Origin: Thelonectria olida
Taxonomy: Eukaryota; Ascomycota; Sordariomycetes; Hypocreales; Nectriaceae
Reading direction: 5' to 3'
DNA length: 64,000 nt
NCBI GenBank assembly: GCA_020736575.1
Contig: JAGPYM010000029.1
Span: 310,001 to 374,000, forward strand
Shown here: positions 32,523-44,400 of the stretch, piece after piece
How positions within the stretch are numbered: position 1 is the stretch's first letter
Layout of the letters: each line of letters begins with the position of its first letter
The notes under the pieces: model-generated
Databases searched by the model: none
The model's input: only the letters and a program-made list of their open reading frames with translations
What the model was told of the DNA's origin: nothing
Translations under genes and position numbers: made by a program

Positions 32523-34232
32523 TCATATTCGGAGGGAGTAAATGCAAGAACAGGAATGGGAAATGAAAAATCACGCTACAATGTTTTTCACACTCCGTTC
32601 AAATTCTTAGCATTACTTCCATAGTGCATGGCGCGTATTCTGGTCCTGTAGTCCAACTGTCCGGATTTTCTCACATACCACACCCGGATGAACCCTACCC
32701 AAAGACCTTGTTCTTTACTTGTGCTACCCATTGAGTCCGCCTTCAAGCACGCCTTGCTACAACATCTGTGAGGAACCTGTGACCTTGCTGCTTAGGCAGA
32801 CCTTAGGATGCCCAGAATTCCCGGGCGAGTAACCCGAGATTTTCTTGACAGTGCAACATGATGGTATGATTTGCACTTTTGTTCGATTGGTTTGGGCCAC
32901 CGCGCGAACAGCTTAGTATGTGTTGTCGGCTACCTTCTTGCGTGGTCCAACTCTCAGGAAACAATGCCTAATCTGGTACACAATGGACTACTACCTAGGT
33001 GTCGCTTCATCTGAGACATTCTACTGAGGAGCCTAGTAAAGCAACTTACGTGGGCCAGATTGCCTTGAAAGTCACAACAGAGAGAGTATGTGGTATCTTT
33101 GTCAAGCTCTACCTCAAGGTCGGCGACGTGTTCACGGCTGATACGTAGAAGAAGCTTCAACACAACAGTACGCCATTACTCACACTGGTAGTGCCCATGT
33201 AGTATGACAGACCCTTAGCAAGTAACTTCTTCCATCGGCGGATAGCCGCCTCGATGACGCCGTCGGATGGTGACAGAGACACTACCCTAGCCATGCTTCT
33301 CAGCTCATCTAAGAGGTTCATTTTGAGCGGCATGCTTGATGAGAAATTGGTGGTTAATGCATAAATTTCAAAGGGTTAGTGCCGCCTTATTGAGTGATGA
33401 TGGTTCACGGTTCAAACGTGCTCGCGGCGAGATGGAGTAAAAGCGTGTTAGGGCTTGGTCGCAAACTGACATTTGAAGGAATTGGATTGGCATTTTGTAA
33501 GGGCCTTGAATAAGGCACGTCCTGTTAGGACTTTTCGAGTTTGAGTCATGGAGATATTTGTGCTTTTTATCGAGAGTTGATATACCCTACGGACCAAGTT
33601 TTAGGTTTGCCATTCCATCGACATCCAATGCATCGTTTGAAAGAAGACAGAGTCGAAGCGTTGCCCATGACCCGGCAAATTGAGGCCTACTGCTTGGAAA
33701 GAAATTGACTTGGAATATGTGTCACTCCTGCTTGAAGCTCATCACAGAGTGTATAAGTGAACCTCCGGAGGGAGGTCCCAACTGAGCGGTACTGCTTGCC
33801 GCTGTTATACTAGATTAGTTTCCTTTAGCAGGTGCCCCTACCACTTAAAGAAGTGGTTATTATAACGGGATAGTATTTATATTAATACCTTTTTAAAATA
33901 TATATAATATTAATATTTAAATTTTATAAATCTATTTTAAATTATATTAATTTTAATAAGGAAACTATTATTTGATTTTATTTAATATAATTATTAAATG
34001 AATTATTTTTAAATATTATCTTTAATTACTTACAATATATTTAAGCTGTTAAACTCTAGTATTAAGCGCATAGCATGTATATAAGGCATGAAGCGTGATG
34101 GCACCGTGAATATGGCGTGAGACCCCGCTTTTAGTGTTGGGTGTTGGTTGTCGAGTATAAGCCAAGGTCCTATTCACGCGTGCGCTAGATGGCAACTCTC
34201 TTTCTTTCAACCCAACACAAGCATTGCGCGAG
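32523..34232. other. Intergenic, with a short AT-rich relic
   Basis: No gene supported over 1.7 kb. Between about 33850 and 34060 the sequence is nearly pure A/T, like the RIP-mutated block further right, and probably marks an old, unrecognisable repeat. Normal composition returns about 170 bp before the F-box-like gene. Confidence 0.5.
33850..34060. repeat. AT-rich RIP-like relic
   Basis: About 210 bp dominated by TTTAA, ATATTA and TTAAT words with almost no C or G, bounded sharply on both sides by ordinary DNA. This fits a small heavily RIP-mutated repeat fragment; no family can be identified. Confidence 0.5.
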
Positions 34233-35987
34233 ATGGCTCTCATCACTTCCCTCTCACAAGATCTCCTTATAGAGATTATCGAGGACGATGACATTACCCA
34301 GGCGGATGTCATCGCCCTCCGCCTGAGCTGCATCGCCCTCAGCAAGCCCGCCACCATCGTTCTCTTTCATCGCATCCGCATTTCTCAACTCCGCCATGAC
34401 CGCGACGCTTTCCTGTCTATCTGCCGCAGCCCCCATCTGGCCCAATATGTGCGAGAGCTTGAATGGCAGGAAGTTTCGTGGTACCCTGGCTACTTTCGTC
34501 GCATTCCTCGAGTCCCATGCGTCCATCACATCCCGGACCTTTTGACTGAACCAACGGAAGACGATATTGAAGCAACGTGCGACATGCTTGACGCGTTATC
34601 TGTCGACCTGTTGTGGCTACCCATAGTCCCCTACGGGCTGCCGGACCTTGTCGACAGCAGAGTGGAGGCTCAGCGCCGCGAGGCCATCGCGCAATTCCGT
34701 GACGAGTTTGATGAAGTGGTCAAGTTACTGCCAAATCTTCGTACAGTCATTTCTCGGACCATGCCCCCGGAACGCACTTTTGACTGGTGCGAGTACCCAA
34801 TCCAGACAGAACTCTTCCAGACTCACAATCCCGATGATCTAACAGCCGTCCCCCCCCACAGCAATGATGGGCTCTTTCTCTTCCTGCTACCCGCTATGGA
34901 GCGTTCGGCGCTCCATATCACGAGGCTTCTGTGGGAAGATGGGTCTCCAGGGGCCAGCTACCTTCGCCCGTCTTGTCCTGAAGCGTTCAGACGTCTTGAC
35001 ACGATGAGCATCTCCCTCATACCTATGAAGGGCCAGCGGTACGACAATCTAACCACCAACCTCGAGGCAGCCACCAGCGTCCGAAACCTCAGTCTGGGCC
35101 TAGAGTATGTGCAGAACGAAAGAGGCCCCGAGCATCTTCAACTCACATTACTTCGGTTTTCTCTCGAGGATAAGTGTACGCGCTGGTCACAGCTCCATTC
35201 ATTGAGTCTTGTCTCCATGCCTCTCGTACGCAGCGCACTCGTCGGCATTGTGCGGCCAAATGCTGAGACATTGAGTCACCTATACCTCTGCGATTGTCAA
35301 CTGGATCTTTCCGTGATGAAGAGGCTATCTGAGATTCCTGCCCTTCGTCTCAAGTCGCTGCGTGTCGTCGAGCATGACTATCCGCAACAACTAATCGCCG
35401 AAGACGAACTCCTCTGCTTCATCAACAAGGAGCCTACAAGCCGTTATCCCAATACACCCTTTGCGACCTTGGAAACTCTGAAGGTGACTTTTGCAACAAC
35501 CACTTCGGATGGAGTTCGACAATACGGCTCAGGGGATGATGACGAGCAACAAAGCGTCTATAGTGATGCCGATTCTGAGGACAGCCACGACGTCCGTCTG
35601 CGCACCGCTCCCAAATGGACATGGGGCCGTTACTTTCATGAGGATAGGGATGGCCAGGTCTTCTACTTTCAAGTCCCGGATTCGCAACCAGGTGGACATC
35701 CCACTATAAACTGGAAATTCACCAGCCGCGACGGTCAAGTGGGCATTGGCTCTCACCCCTTGGAATTTTTTGATGATTGGGATCCCGAAGCTGGAGATAT
35801 AGAGGAGCCAGTTCCATACTGTACCGACCTGTACGAGTTCTTGAACGAAAGGGTCGTGAGTGGAGGGGTCCTGGAACGGTTCCTAGGCCCAACTGTTGCT
35901 AAGACTCTGTTTCAGTTGAGACCCCCAGAAGGAGCTATCAAATATGACGAGCGCGAGGCTGAGTCTGCAGAAGCGTATGAGGACTAA
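34233..35987 (+). CDS. F-box-like protein with LRR-type body
   Basis: Single exon, 584 residues from the ATG at 34233 (the frame extends upstream only to a TTG). The N-terminus SLSQDLLIEIIEDDDITQADVIALRLSC resembles an F-box helix trio, with the usual LP replaced by LSQ. A long region follows with repeated leucine-rich strands (RNLSLGLEYVQ, LHSLSLVSMPL, LSHLYLCDCQL, LRLKSLRVVEHD), suggesting substrate-binding leucine-rich repeats. An acidic insert (GSGDDDEQQSVYSDADSED) lies near 435. Proteins of this plan abound in Sordariomycete genomes as variable, often lineage-specific adaptors of SCF ubiquitin ligases. A link to the neighbouring oxidative genes is not indicated. Confidence 0.7.
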   Translation: MALITSLSQDLLIEIIEDDDITQADVIALRLSCIALSKPATIVLFHRIRISQLRHDRDAFLSICRSPHLAQYVRELEWQEVSWYPGYFRRIPRVPCVHHIPDLLTEPTEDDIEATCDMLDALSVDLLWLPIVPYGLPDLVDSRVEAQRREAIAQFRDEFDEVVKLLPNLRTVISRTMPPERTFDWCEYPIQTELFQTHNPDDLTAVPPHSNDGLFLFLLPAMERSALHITRLLWEDGSPGASYLRPSCPEAFRRLDTMSISLIPMKGQRYDNLTTNLEAATSVRNLSLGLEYVQNERGPEHLQLTLLRFSLEDKCTRWSQLHSLSLVSMPLVRSALVGIVRPNAETLSHLYLCDCQLDLSVMKRLSEIPALRLKSLRVVEHDYPQQLIAEDELLCFINKEPTSRYPNTPFATLETLKVTFATTTSDGVRQYGSGDDDEQQSVYSDADSEDSHDVRLRTAPKWTWGRYFHEDRDGQVFYFQVPDSQPGGHPTINWKFTSRDGQVGIGSHPLEFFDDWDPEAGDIEEPVPYCTDLYEFLNERVVSGGVLERFLGPTVAKTLFQLRPPEGAIKYDEREAESAEAYED

Positions 35988-38142
35988 GAATTTATCGGGC
36001 GTTTCTGTAGTCATTTTATAGATAAATAGAGCAGGTCATTCCAGGTCACAATTTCTCTGTGAAAGACATTAAGTCTACGTGTACTTCATACCTTATCATC
36101 TAAATTGAGTCTCCTGTGGACAATCTAATATTTCAAGGGAGGCGCAGATGGCTGCATTTGGGCTTGCTCTTGATCTTTCAACTTCTGATAGCAGACATGT
36201 TCTCCGAAACTCTTACTAATACGGCACGTGTTCTGAGGATGCGTCCAGATTTCTAGGATTGCCAGACTATCTCACGCACAGTTTGCTCTAGAACGCATAT
36301 CATTTATGCCTTAAAGCACACCCAAAGGGTTCCCAGAGTTTCTCCAGATCTCTTAATATATCTCCAAGCAAGCAGCTCATCCTTACCCAAAGATGGTTAA
36401 CCCTTCTGTAAATCCACAACCCTAATCGTAGACGTAAGTCCCAAGCGCACTAGACCATGTGCCTACATAGGGAAATCAAACTTTGATTTGTAATCATACA
36501 ACAAGAAATCCGTTGAGGCGAAATATTTAAGTTAGGGTTAAAAGGAAGGTTGAAATCGGCGCCAAAGATGGGAATATATTGAAGATCTGTGAGACTTCAC
36601 TTGTCCTTCTCGACTATCTACAGCTAAAGAACATGACTTCTTTGCTCCGACAGTTCCCCCTTATTCTTACTCACGACCTCATTCAAAACAAAGAAAATGG
36701 GAGCAGAAAGGCATTACTAGAGATGGATCTACGAAGAGCGACCACATCAGACTGTTCTCGAGGCCCATTGAGTTGGAGCCGAGCAACCTCCCAGTTTTGC
36801 AAAAACGTACTCATATGTCCGCAATAAACATAATACGGCCTGCGATTTTAACTGCTACAAGTCGATAAGAAGTAAATACTATTTCCATCGATCTATGCGC
36901 TTGTGTTAGAAACATTCTGTTTACATTTTAACGAGGTCGAAGCCGTGCTAGTAAGGTTGCAGTTGGTGAGTGCGAGTTGATGGAAGCATGTTAGACAAAT
37001 GCAACGTGAATATATACCCGTAGAGCCCAATGTGTCGCATAAGACAGATATGGTACCCATTCTGCAAATATTTACGTGATCGAAATCTAAAAGCAAATAC
37101 GACCGGTCGTGTTTACAATGCGCCCTCCATTTATATTCACATATACTAGTCATTTCCATTTGTTTAGACCAACTTACCTAACAAAGCGAGCCTTGATCCC
37201 AAAGTCTTGCCTTTATTTTGCGAACCCCACTTAGGTGTAAGAAGATGACGACTCTTATTGGTCACTTATGAGCTATTCATCTTCACTCATACGGCTACCT
37301 CTCATCCTTTGGCAATCTGCTTGAGACGCCGCCATGGACTTGCGAGTAAGTCACCGCATCTCCGGGACAGATTGCCATATTGAGATAATCCTCTGCAGAC
37401 CAGCAACCGAATACGCGTGTCGAGTGGCAACGGAACTGCTCTCGACCATCAGAAACCCAGAGGGGCTCGTTCAAGCGAGATAGTATAAACTATAAAGAGG
37501 CCGCAACTTCCCATGCTCCAGATTTGATCAACGGCCACTCTACATCAACCAACAGCTTAGTTTCCCATTAATAATCCGGCTTACCGACAGTGACACCGTT
37601 GTAATGACCGTCCTCTCAGCTACAACAGCATCAACAACCTCGGCGGGATGGCAGCCCTGATGGGTACACCTGTGGGTGGTGCGGTAATCCGAGGCTAGGG
37701 CGCAACGAGATCCTCGGATGGCTTTCGAGGAACTGTAGTATTATTGAGTTCGTTTCTAACGGGTGCAACTGCTTGCGTCGCTTGGGTATGGATCAAATCG
37801 AGGCCAGGGCCCAAGAACACTGGCATCTGACCGTGCATCTGCATCTGCCCCCCGCTTGAGTCTTGTTGCAGGCGACACTCCTGCTCAAATACGCCCTGCA
37901 GTTAACGATACGCATCCTTTCCTCCCACAGGGCGTGTTAGAGGCGCCTGAGAGTCTACAGACAGCTGGAAGTGTAAGAAGATGTCGTCGGTAGTCGCTGT
38001 TTATGGCTTGGTGACCCAATCGCACACTTGAGCAGCAAGGAAGACGAACTAGTAAATGGTTTAAATTAGCCTTTAGATATATAGAAAGAATATATTATTA
38101 TAAATTTAATTTTAAACAATAAAATTTATTACTATTATTATA
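35988..38142. other. Intergenic up to the transposon block
   Basis: Over 2 kb with no supported gene. Small frames (36579-36827 plus, 36893-37159 minus, 37763-37993 plus) show no domains. The last 100 bases (38050-38147) turn AT-rich and hold the target site of the outer retrotransposon. Confidence 0.5.
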
Positions 38143-38147
38143 ATTAA

Positions 38148-38540
38148 TATAATGATCTGGTCAGTTTCCCAATGGATAAAGACTAGAGGGTTCTAGGTTT
38201 ATATTAGTAGAGAGATTAGGGCATTAAGGTCTAAGTAATATAATAGGGTATTATATCTGGTAATATGCTTAAAGTAGATAAATGTAATTAAGTGTTATTA
38301 AAAGCTAAAGAAGTTATATCTATCTAATATATTAAATAAATATGTTTATATATTAAGAGAGTGCTTTTTTAGATTATAGTTAAGGACTGTGATCCTTCTT
38401 TAGGATTATAATAAGAGGAGTGATTCTTTCTATTAGATTATAAATAAGGGAGTGATCTTTTATGTAATTGGAGGGGGAAAAGTGGAGTAGTTAGGTTAGC
38501 TTTTTAGTATATAATATGGGAACTATTATAGGTTGTGATA
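38148..38540 (-). repeat. 3' LTR of the outer element
   Basis: 393 bp, a direct repeat of 54171-54563. On the minus strand it begins TATCACAACCTATAATAG, a mutated form of the TGTCACAACCCGTGACAG start seen in the other copy. It is strongly RIP-mutated throughout. Confidence 0.93.
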
Positions 38541-38756
38541 TAATATCTCCCCTCTGTTAGTCTTATCCTTAAGGCTATATTTATAACCTTGTATAATTGC
38601 TAGTAGTTAGTTAATTTAACTCCCTATTTTTTCTTTTCCTGCAGTTACTATTGTGCTAATATTATATTAGGTTATATAATAAAATTGAAAGTAAAAAAGA
38701 CTTTTAAATATAATTTTTTAGTTTGCTTTTTAGAGTATAATTTGCAACTAGCCGAT

Positions 38757-39341
38757 ATGCCTTATATTTATTACTTTAAGTATAATCTGCTATTAGTATA
38801 TAAAATGGATAATTTAGGTCGGTCTAATTATTATAAATAGTATGCTTGTTATAGTTGTACTTATAATAGGGTTTAGGTAGTGTCTTCTTATAGGTGTTTT
38901 CCTTACTTATATTATTATTTTGGGCGGTGCTAACCTTTTATAGTAAATAGGCTTATTAAGTAATAGAAAAAGCTTAAGGCTAAGGAGGAAGAGGCTGGGG
39001 ATAAAATCCTTATTTTTTATATTTAGCTTATTAAGCTTTAATTATTACTTGCTTAAGCTGTAAGTTATCTGGCTTATATTTATAAAATTAAGAAGAGGGT
39101 TAAAGAGAAGGGTTTTAAATTATTTAAGTGTAGTATATTAGAGTTGGATAAAGAGGATGGTATTCTCCTTATATTAGAGTCTTATAAGAATTAGGTGGTA
39201 AGTGACTTTTAGTTATTAGGTGTTCCTAATAAGGTGGATTAGTCTTCCTTAGGTTTTAGAGATAAGTTTAGTGGAGTTGGTCCCTTGCTTCCTTTTAGCG
39301 TTACTAGTGAAAGTTCTTTAGTAGGCGCTATATATAGTTAA
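38757..39341 (+). pseudogene. Antisense accessory ORF of the outer element
   Basis: On the strand opposite to gag-pol, between the chromodomain end and the 3' LTR, one frame of 194 codons remains protein-like if the RIP stops are ignored. It starts MPYIYYFKYN, has a cysteine patch YACYSCTYN, an alpha-helical charged stretch KLKAKEEEAGDKI, RVKEKGFKLF, and a conserved LLGVPNKVD..SSLG block. Nearly all internal stops are TAG or TAA that can come from C-to-T or G-to-A changes. The inner element has the same ORF. Proteins of this type (Cys motif, coiled coil, VxxDLxLLGVPN) are familiar to me from other Sordariomycete genomes; their function is unknown. Confidence 0.7.
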
Positions 39342-39349
39342 GGTGTTCT

Positions 39350-42300
39350 AGTAGTTCTTATATATTTTCTTTTTAATTATAGCCTTTTTATTTTATAAGG
39401 TATTTAATTTATCTATTTTCTTTTATAATATTAAGGATTTATTCTATTTTATATTTATTAAGGTTTTTAATTTTAATTTTAGTATTTTTATTTGTATTAA
39501 TTATAATTATTCTTTTAGTTGATTTAAATAAGGAAATATAAAAGATTAAATAGAGCTTAACCTTTAGTAGTAAGTCTAATTTATAGTTATTTTTTAAGAT
39601 TTTTTTTAAGATTTTATAGGGTCTAATATATTTATAGTTAAGTTTTTTATTTAGTTATTTTATATTAATATTTTTTATAGTAAGGAGTACTATATCTCCC
39701 TTTAAGAAGGTTGGTCTTTTTAACCTTTTCTAATTATAGTATTTTTTATATATTTTCTAAATAAAAGAAAGTTCTATATATATTACTTTATATAAGTTTT
39801 TAAGTTAGTCTAATATAAGGATAGCTGCTAGTATAAGTGGTCTATTTTATAATTTTCTATAAGTATTAGGGGTAAATCTAAAGTTTGTATAGTTTGGTGT
39901 GATCTTGGTATTTTTATTAGTTATAGTATTATAGGCCAATTGTGCTATTAGCAGCTTCTTAACCTAATCGTTCTAAATGTAGTTAATATAATAATAAAGG
40001 TAGGTTTTTAAAACTTGGTTTATTTATTCAGTTTGTCTATTAACTTGGGGTCTTTAAGCTATAGTTAACTTATAGTTTAGTCTAATCTTTATTATAAAAT
40101 ATTACTAAAAGTTTAAAAAAAAGGGTAGTCCTCTATTTAAAATGATTTTAGATAGTAGTCTATATATACTAATAATATTTTATAAAAAGATATAGGAAAA
40201 TTCTTCTATATTTATTACTTTTTAATATAGGATAAAATAAGAAAATTTAATAAGTCTATTAATAATAACTAGAATACTATTATAGGCTGTGCCTATAGTA
40301 GGGTCTAATAATAGGGGTAATTTTATAATAAAGTCTATAGTAATTAAATCCTATGGTCGTCTTGCAACTAATATGGGTTATAGTTTTTTATAAGGTTTAT
40401 ATTACCTTGCCTTTATCTTATTATAGATAAGGTATTATTTAATAATTTTCTTAACTATTTTTTTAATTTTAGGAAATAAAAATATTATTTTAACTTATTT
40501 AAGGGTTTTATTAATTTTTTAATATTTATAGAGCGGGTGTTTATAGGTTTCCTATATAAGGTCTTTTTATAAGTATTTTAATATTTATTATTTATCTGTT
40601 TTTTTATTATTTAGTAGTTATTTATTATATTTTAAGATTTACTTAAGTAGTAGATTTCCCTGTTCTACTATATGTGTTACTATAAGGGTTTCCTTATTAG
40701 GGGCTTTTCCTAGCATCCTTAGGGTAAGACCTTTATTTTATAGGTACTAATTGTAGTAGAGGTAGTTATTTAGCCTAGCTCCTTCCTACTAGAAATTCTT
40801 ATTAAAGAAGTTTTAAAATTATAAGTTATTTTATTTCTTATAGTACTTAATAGTTTAGTAATAATATTTAATAAATTTATTTTTTAATTTTTAGGGTAGG
40901 TAGATTTTTTTTTTATAAGTAATTATTCCTAATATTAAACTAACCTAGTCTTCTTATTATATAATAAGCTGTCTAAACTTACTTCTAGGAATAGATTATT
41001 TAATATAGTTCTTCTAATATTCTATTAGGCATTTTAGGATATATTATATAGTAGTGGCTATAATATACTTCTATTTAAGGTGTCTTTTAGGCGTGAAGTG
41101 TAAAAGTTGTTCTTTAATTTTAATTTTTCCTATATTAAAGTTAGGTTATCGGCTAATAGTATTAGCTTTACTATTTTCTAATCTTTTTTTATATTTAATA
41201 ATATAATTAAATTCTAAAAGGTATTTAGCATATTTAAGTTATTATTTACTAAGTTTTTATATAATAGTAAAATGCAAGATATTCTTATAGTCTATATAGA
41301 CTATAATCTAATAGTAACTTTTAAGGAGGTAGTATTTAAACTTTTTAAAAGTGTTAATAATTATAAGGAATTTTTTATTATAAATAGGGTAGTTAAGTTC
41401 TATTTTATACAATTTATAGGAGTAAAATGCAATTAGGTGTAACTTTCTATTATTATTATATTATTCGATTTAAGCTCTTAAGGTAAAGTCTAAAGAGTTA
41501 GTTTTAAGTTTAATAGATTATATAGGGTTAAATATTTTAAGTACTAGTTTGCTAAAAATAAGATCTTTTATCTTATTAAAAGCATTTTAGGTATTAGGTT
41601 TCTAAATAAATAGTTAATCTTCTTTTATTAATTTAGTAAGGGGTATTATTAGTTTTTTAAAATCTTTAAGGAACTTATAGTAGTAATTTGCAAATCTTAA
41701 AAAGGCTTATACTTTTTTAACTATTATTAGTATTAGCTAATCTTTAATAGTTAAAATCTTTTATCTATTTATTCTAATTTCTCTAGGTAAGATTTTATGG
41801 CCTAAAAAGGTAACTTTCTATATATAGAATTTGCTTTTAGTAGGTTTAATTAAGAGCTTAGTATCTTATAGTACTTATAGTACCTTATGGATGTGTTCCT
41901 TATAATTATTCTTATTATTTAAAAAGATTAGGATATTATTAAGGTAGTATATTATAAATATGTTTAAGTATTCTTATAATATATAGTTAATTATTTATTA
42001 GAATATTATAAGTGTATTAGTAAGATTAAAAGGTATAATAAGGTATTTATAGAGTTTGAATTTTATTTTAAAAGTGGTTTTCTATTTATAACCTTTTTTA
42101 ATGCGGATTAAATTGTAAGCTTTTTTTAGATTAAGTGCGGTAAAGATCTTCTTACCTTATAGGTAATCCTTTAGTTTGCTAATTAAAGGTAATAGGGTAT
42201 AGTCCTTTTTTATAATATTATTAAGCTTCTAATAGTTTATAATAAGTTGGAGTTTATTAGTATTTGGCTTTAGGATAAATATAACTAGATAACTAGTAGA

Positions 42301-42826
42301 TAATTTAAAAACTCTAATATATCCTTTTTTTAATATATTTTTAAGGTATTCTTTAAGCGTTTGCAGTTATGCCTTATTAAGATTATAGATTTTATAGAAT
42401 GTGGTATTTGTTTTATCCTTTAGTTAGATTTTATAATTCTATTAGCTATATTCTAGTAGTCCTATTTCTAGTTTTTTAGTAAATAGTTTTTTATAGACTT
42501 AATATTATACTAGTATATTCTTAAGTCTATTTTTAAATAATACCTTCTATTTCTTAAGGTTTTTATTTATTTGTATGAATATCTTTTTAAGGAATGCAAT
42601 TATTTATTATGTTTATTGCGCTTGCCCTTTCTTATATTTATATTATATTCCTTTTAAAGGTTGTATTTTCTCTATAGGTTAGGGAGTATTTTTAGTATTA
42701 TTTTATTATACTTTTTTATTTTTTTAATAGAAGTTTAAAATCTTATATTATTTAAATTATTATTTATATTATTAGCTGTATTATTTTAAAAGGTTTGCAT
42801 CTAGCTAGTATGCTAATTAATAAGGG
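39350..42826 (-). pseudogene. RIP-destroyed RT/RNase H/integrase of outer element
   Basis: The minus-strand translation, ignoring stops, aligns segment by segment with the inner element's pol region. The RT active-site segment (Y-L-N-N-I-L, mutated from YxDD) falls near 41935-41970, integrase near 39800-40700, and the chromodomain just left of 39500. No frame is functional. It ends abruptly at 42826/42831, where the inner element is inserted. Confidence 0.8.
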
Positions 42827-42831
42827 GGTTA

Positions 42832-43210
42832 TATTACAGTCCGTAACAAACACTCTATTACATGCCCTATACTAACCCCACTTTTATTATCCAATTGCTA
42901 TAGGATTACCCTTCCAAGCACAATCTAAGTATTTAAATCACTCTTATAATTATAATTTAAAAAAAAGGCTTATAATCTTAACCATAATTTAAAGAAGACC
43001 CTTTTAATATATAAATATATTTATTTAATATATTAGATAGATATAACTACTTTAACTTTTAATATAACTTGATTATACTTATCTACTTTAAGCATATTAC
43101 TAAATATAATAACCTACTATATTACTTAGACCTTAATGCCCTAATCTCCCTGCTAATATAAACCTAGAACCTTCTAGTCTTATCTATTAGGAATTAACCA
43201 GATTATTATA
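42832..43210 (+). repeat. 5' LTR of the inner element
   Basis: 379 bp, direct repeat of 50651-51029. It starts TATTACAGTCCGTAACAAAC and ends GATTATTATA; the expected TG...CA ends have been mutated to TA. It is the reverse complement of the outer element's LTR type but 14 bp shorter. Confidence 0.93.
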
Positions 43211-43229
43211 TATTAAAAGCTCTTATTTA

Positions 43230-44400
43230 GAAGGTTACTATATTACCTTAAGTAATACTATACTATTATAACTATATCCGGAAGTTAACCTACTAATACC
43301 CCTAACCCTATATTAAATAACTTGCCCCTAGCTTATAATACTCCATCTAGTAATATAGAGGTTGCTACTAAAGTCTAATAACTTTAAAACTTAATTAACT
43401 AACTTTATACTTAGGTGTAGAGTTAAGGATAATAAGCCCCGGCTATTTAATAGGATGGAGGATATGATCCTAGTAAAATAGTTAAGCTACCTTAACCGGA
43501 ACCCTTTAATAGAACTTCTAAAAATATTATACCTTTTCTTATATATCTTAGAACCTACTTCTAATAGTTTCCATATAGACTTACCTTAGCTAAAGGAAGG
43601 GTTATATACGCTTATAGTTATATAGAAGGAACTGCAGCTATTTAGTTCGAACCTATTATAAGAGACTACCTTAAGTATAATAATAATATTAGTTAAGATT
43701 AAAATATAGTTAATATCTTCTTAAAATAGAATAATTTTAAAACTGCACTTAAAAATATATTTAGAATAGTTAATAAAAAACGCTAAGTAGCTACTAATAT
43801 CTACTAGATTAAATAGCTTAAGTCTACTGCCGGTTACTCTATTGCATTTTAATAAATTGCAGTTAAACTTAAATAGGATAATAATATACTTATGGAAATC
43901 TACTACTAGGGACTTAAAAAGAAGTTAAGGATGAGATTTATAAGGCTAAGCGCCCTAAGACCCTTATAAAGTTTATTACTATAGCTATTAAAATAGACAA
44001 AAGATAGTACAAATGTAGAAGAGAGAAGGCCTAAGAATGACACATAGGATAAAACACTTCTTATAACCCTTACTACCCTAACTAGTACTAAGCAAAGAAT
44101 AATAAAAGAAAAGGAAGAGCCTGTTAAAATAACACCTCCTATAGTATGAACTTAAGACTTATAAAGCTTAGAGCCACTTAGCGAGACTACTTGCAAGTTA
44201 CCTATTAGAACTATAAAAAGAAGGGATATTTTAAAAGTAAGTGTTAAAACCCTAATAAAACTAACTAGAAGTTTAAACCTATTCCAGAAGGTAAGAAACG
44301 CCTAAATAATACTAACCGACAGGACGAACCCCAAATAGCAGTCAGAATAGCTACTAGAATACTAGTAATAACCCGAAGTGGCTACAATTGATTAGGATCG
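43230..44400 (+). pseudogene. RIP-destroyed gag of inner element
   Basis: No open frame survives. The zinc-knuckle pattern is still visible near 44209-44255, with GY/F-K-S-K-C spacing although the first cysteines are mutated. The same sequence, inverted, occurs at about 54150-53000 in the outer element. Confidence 0.65.
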
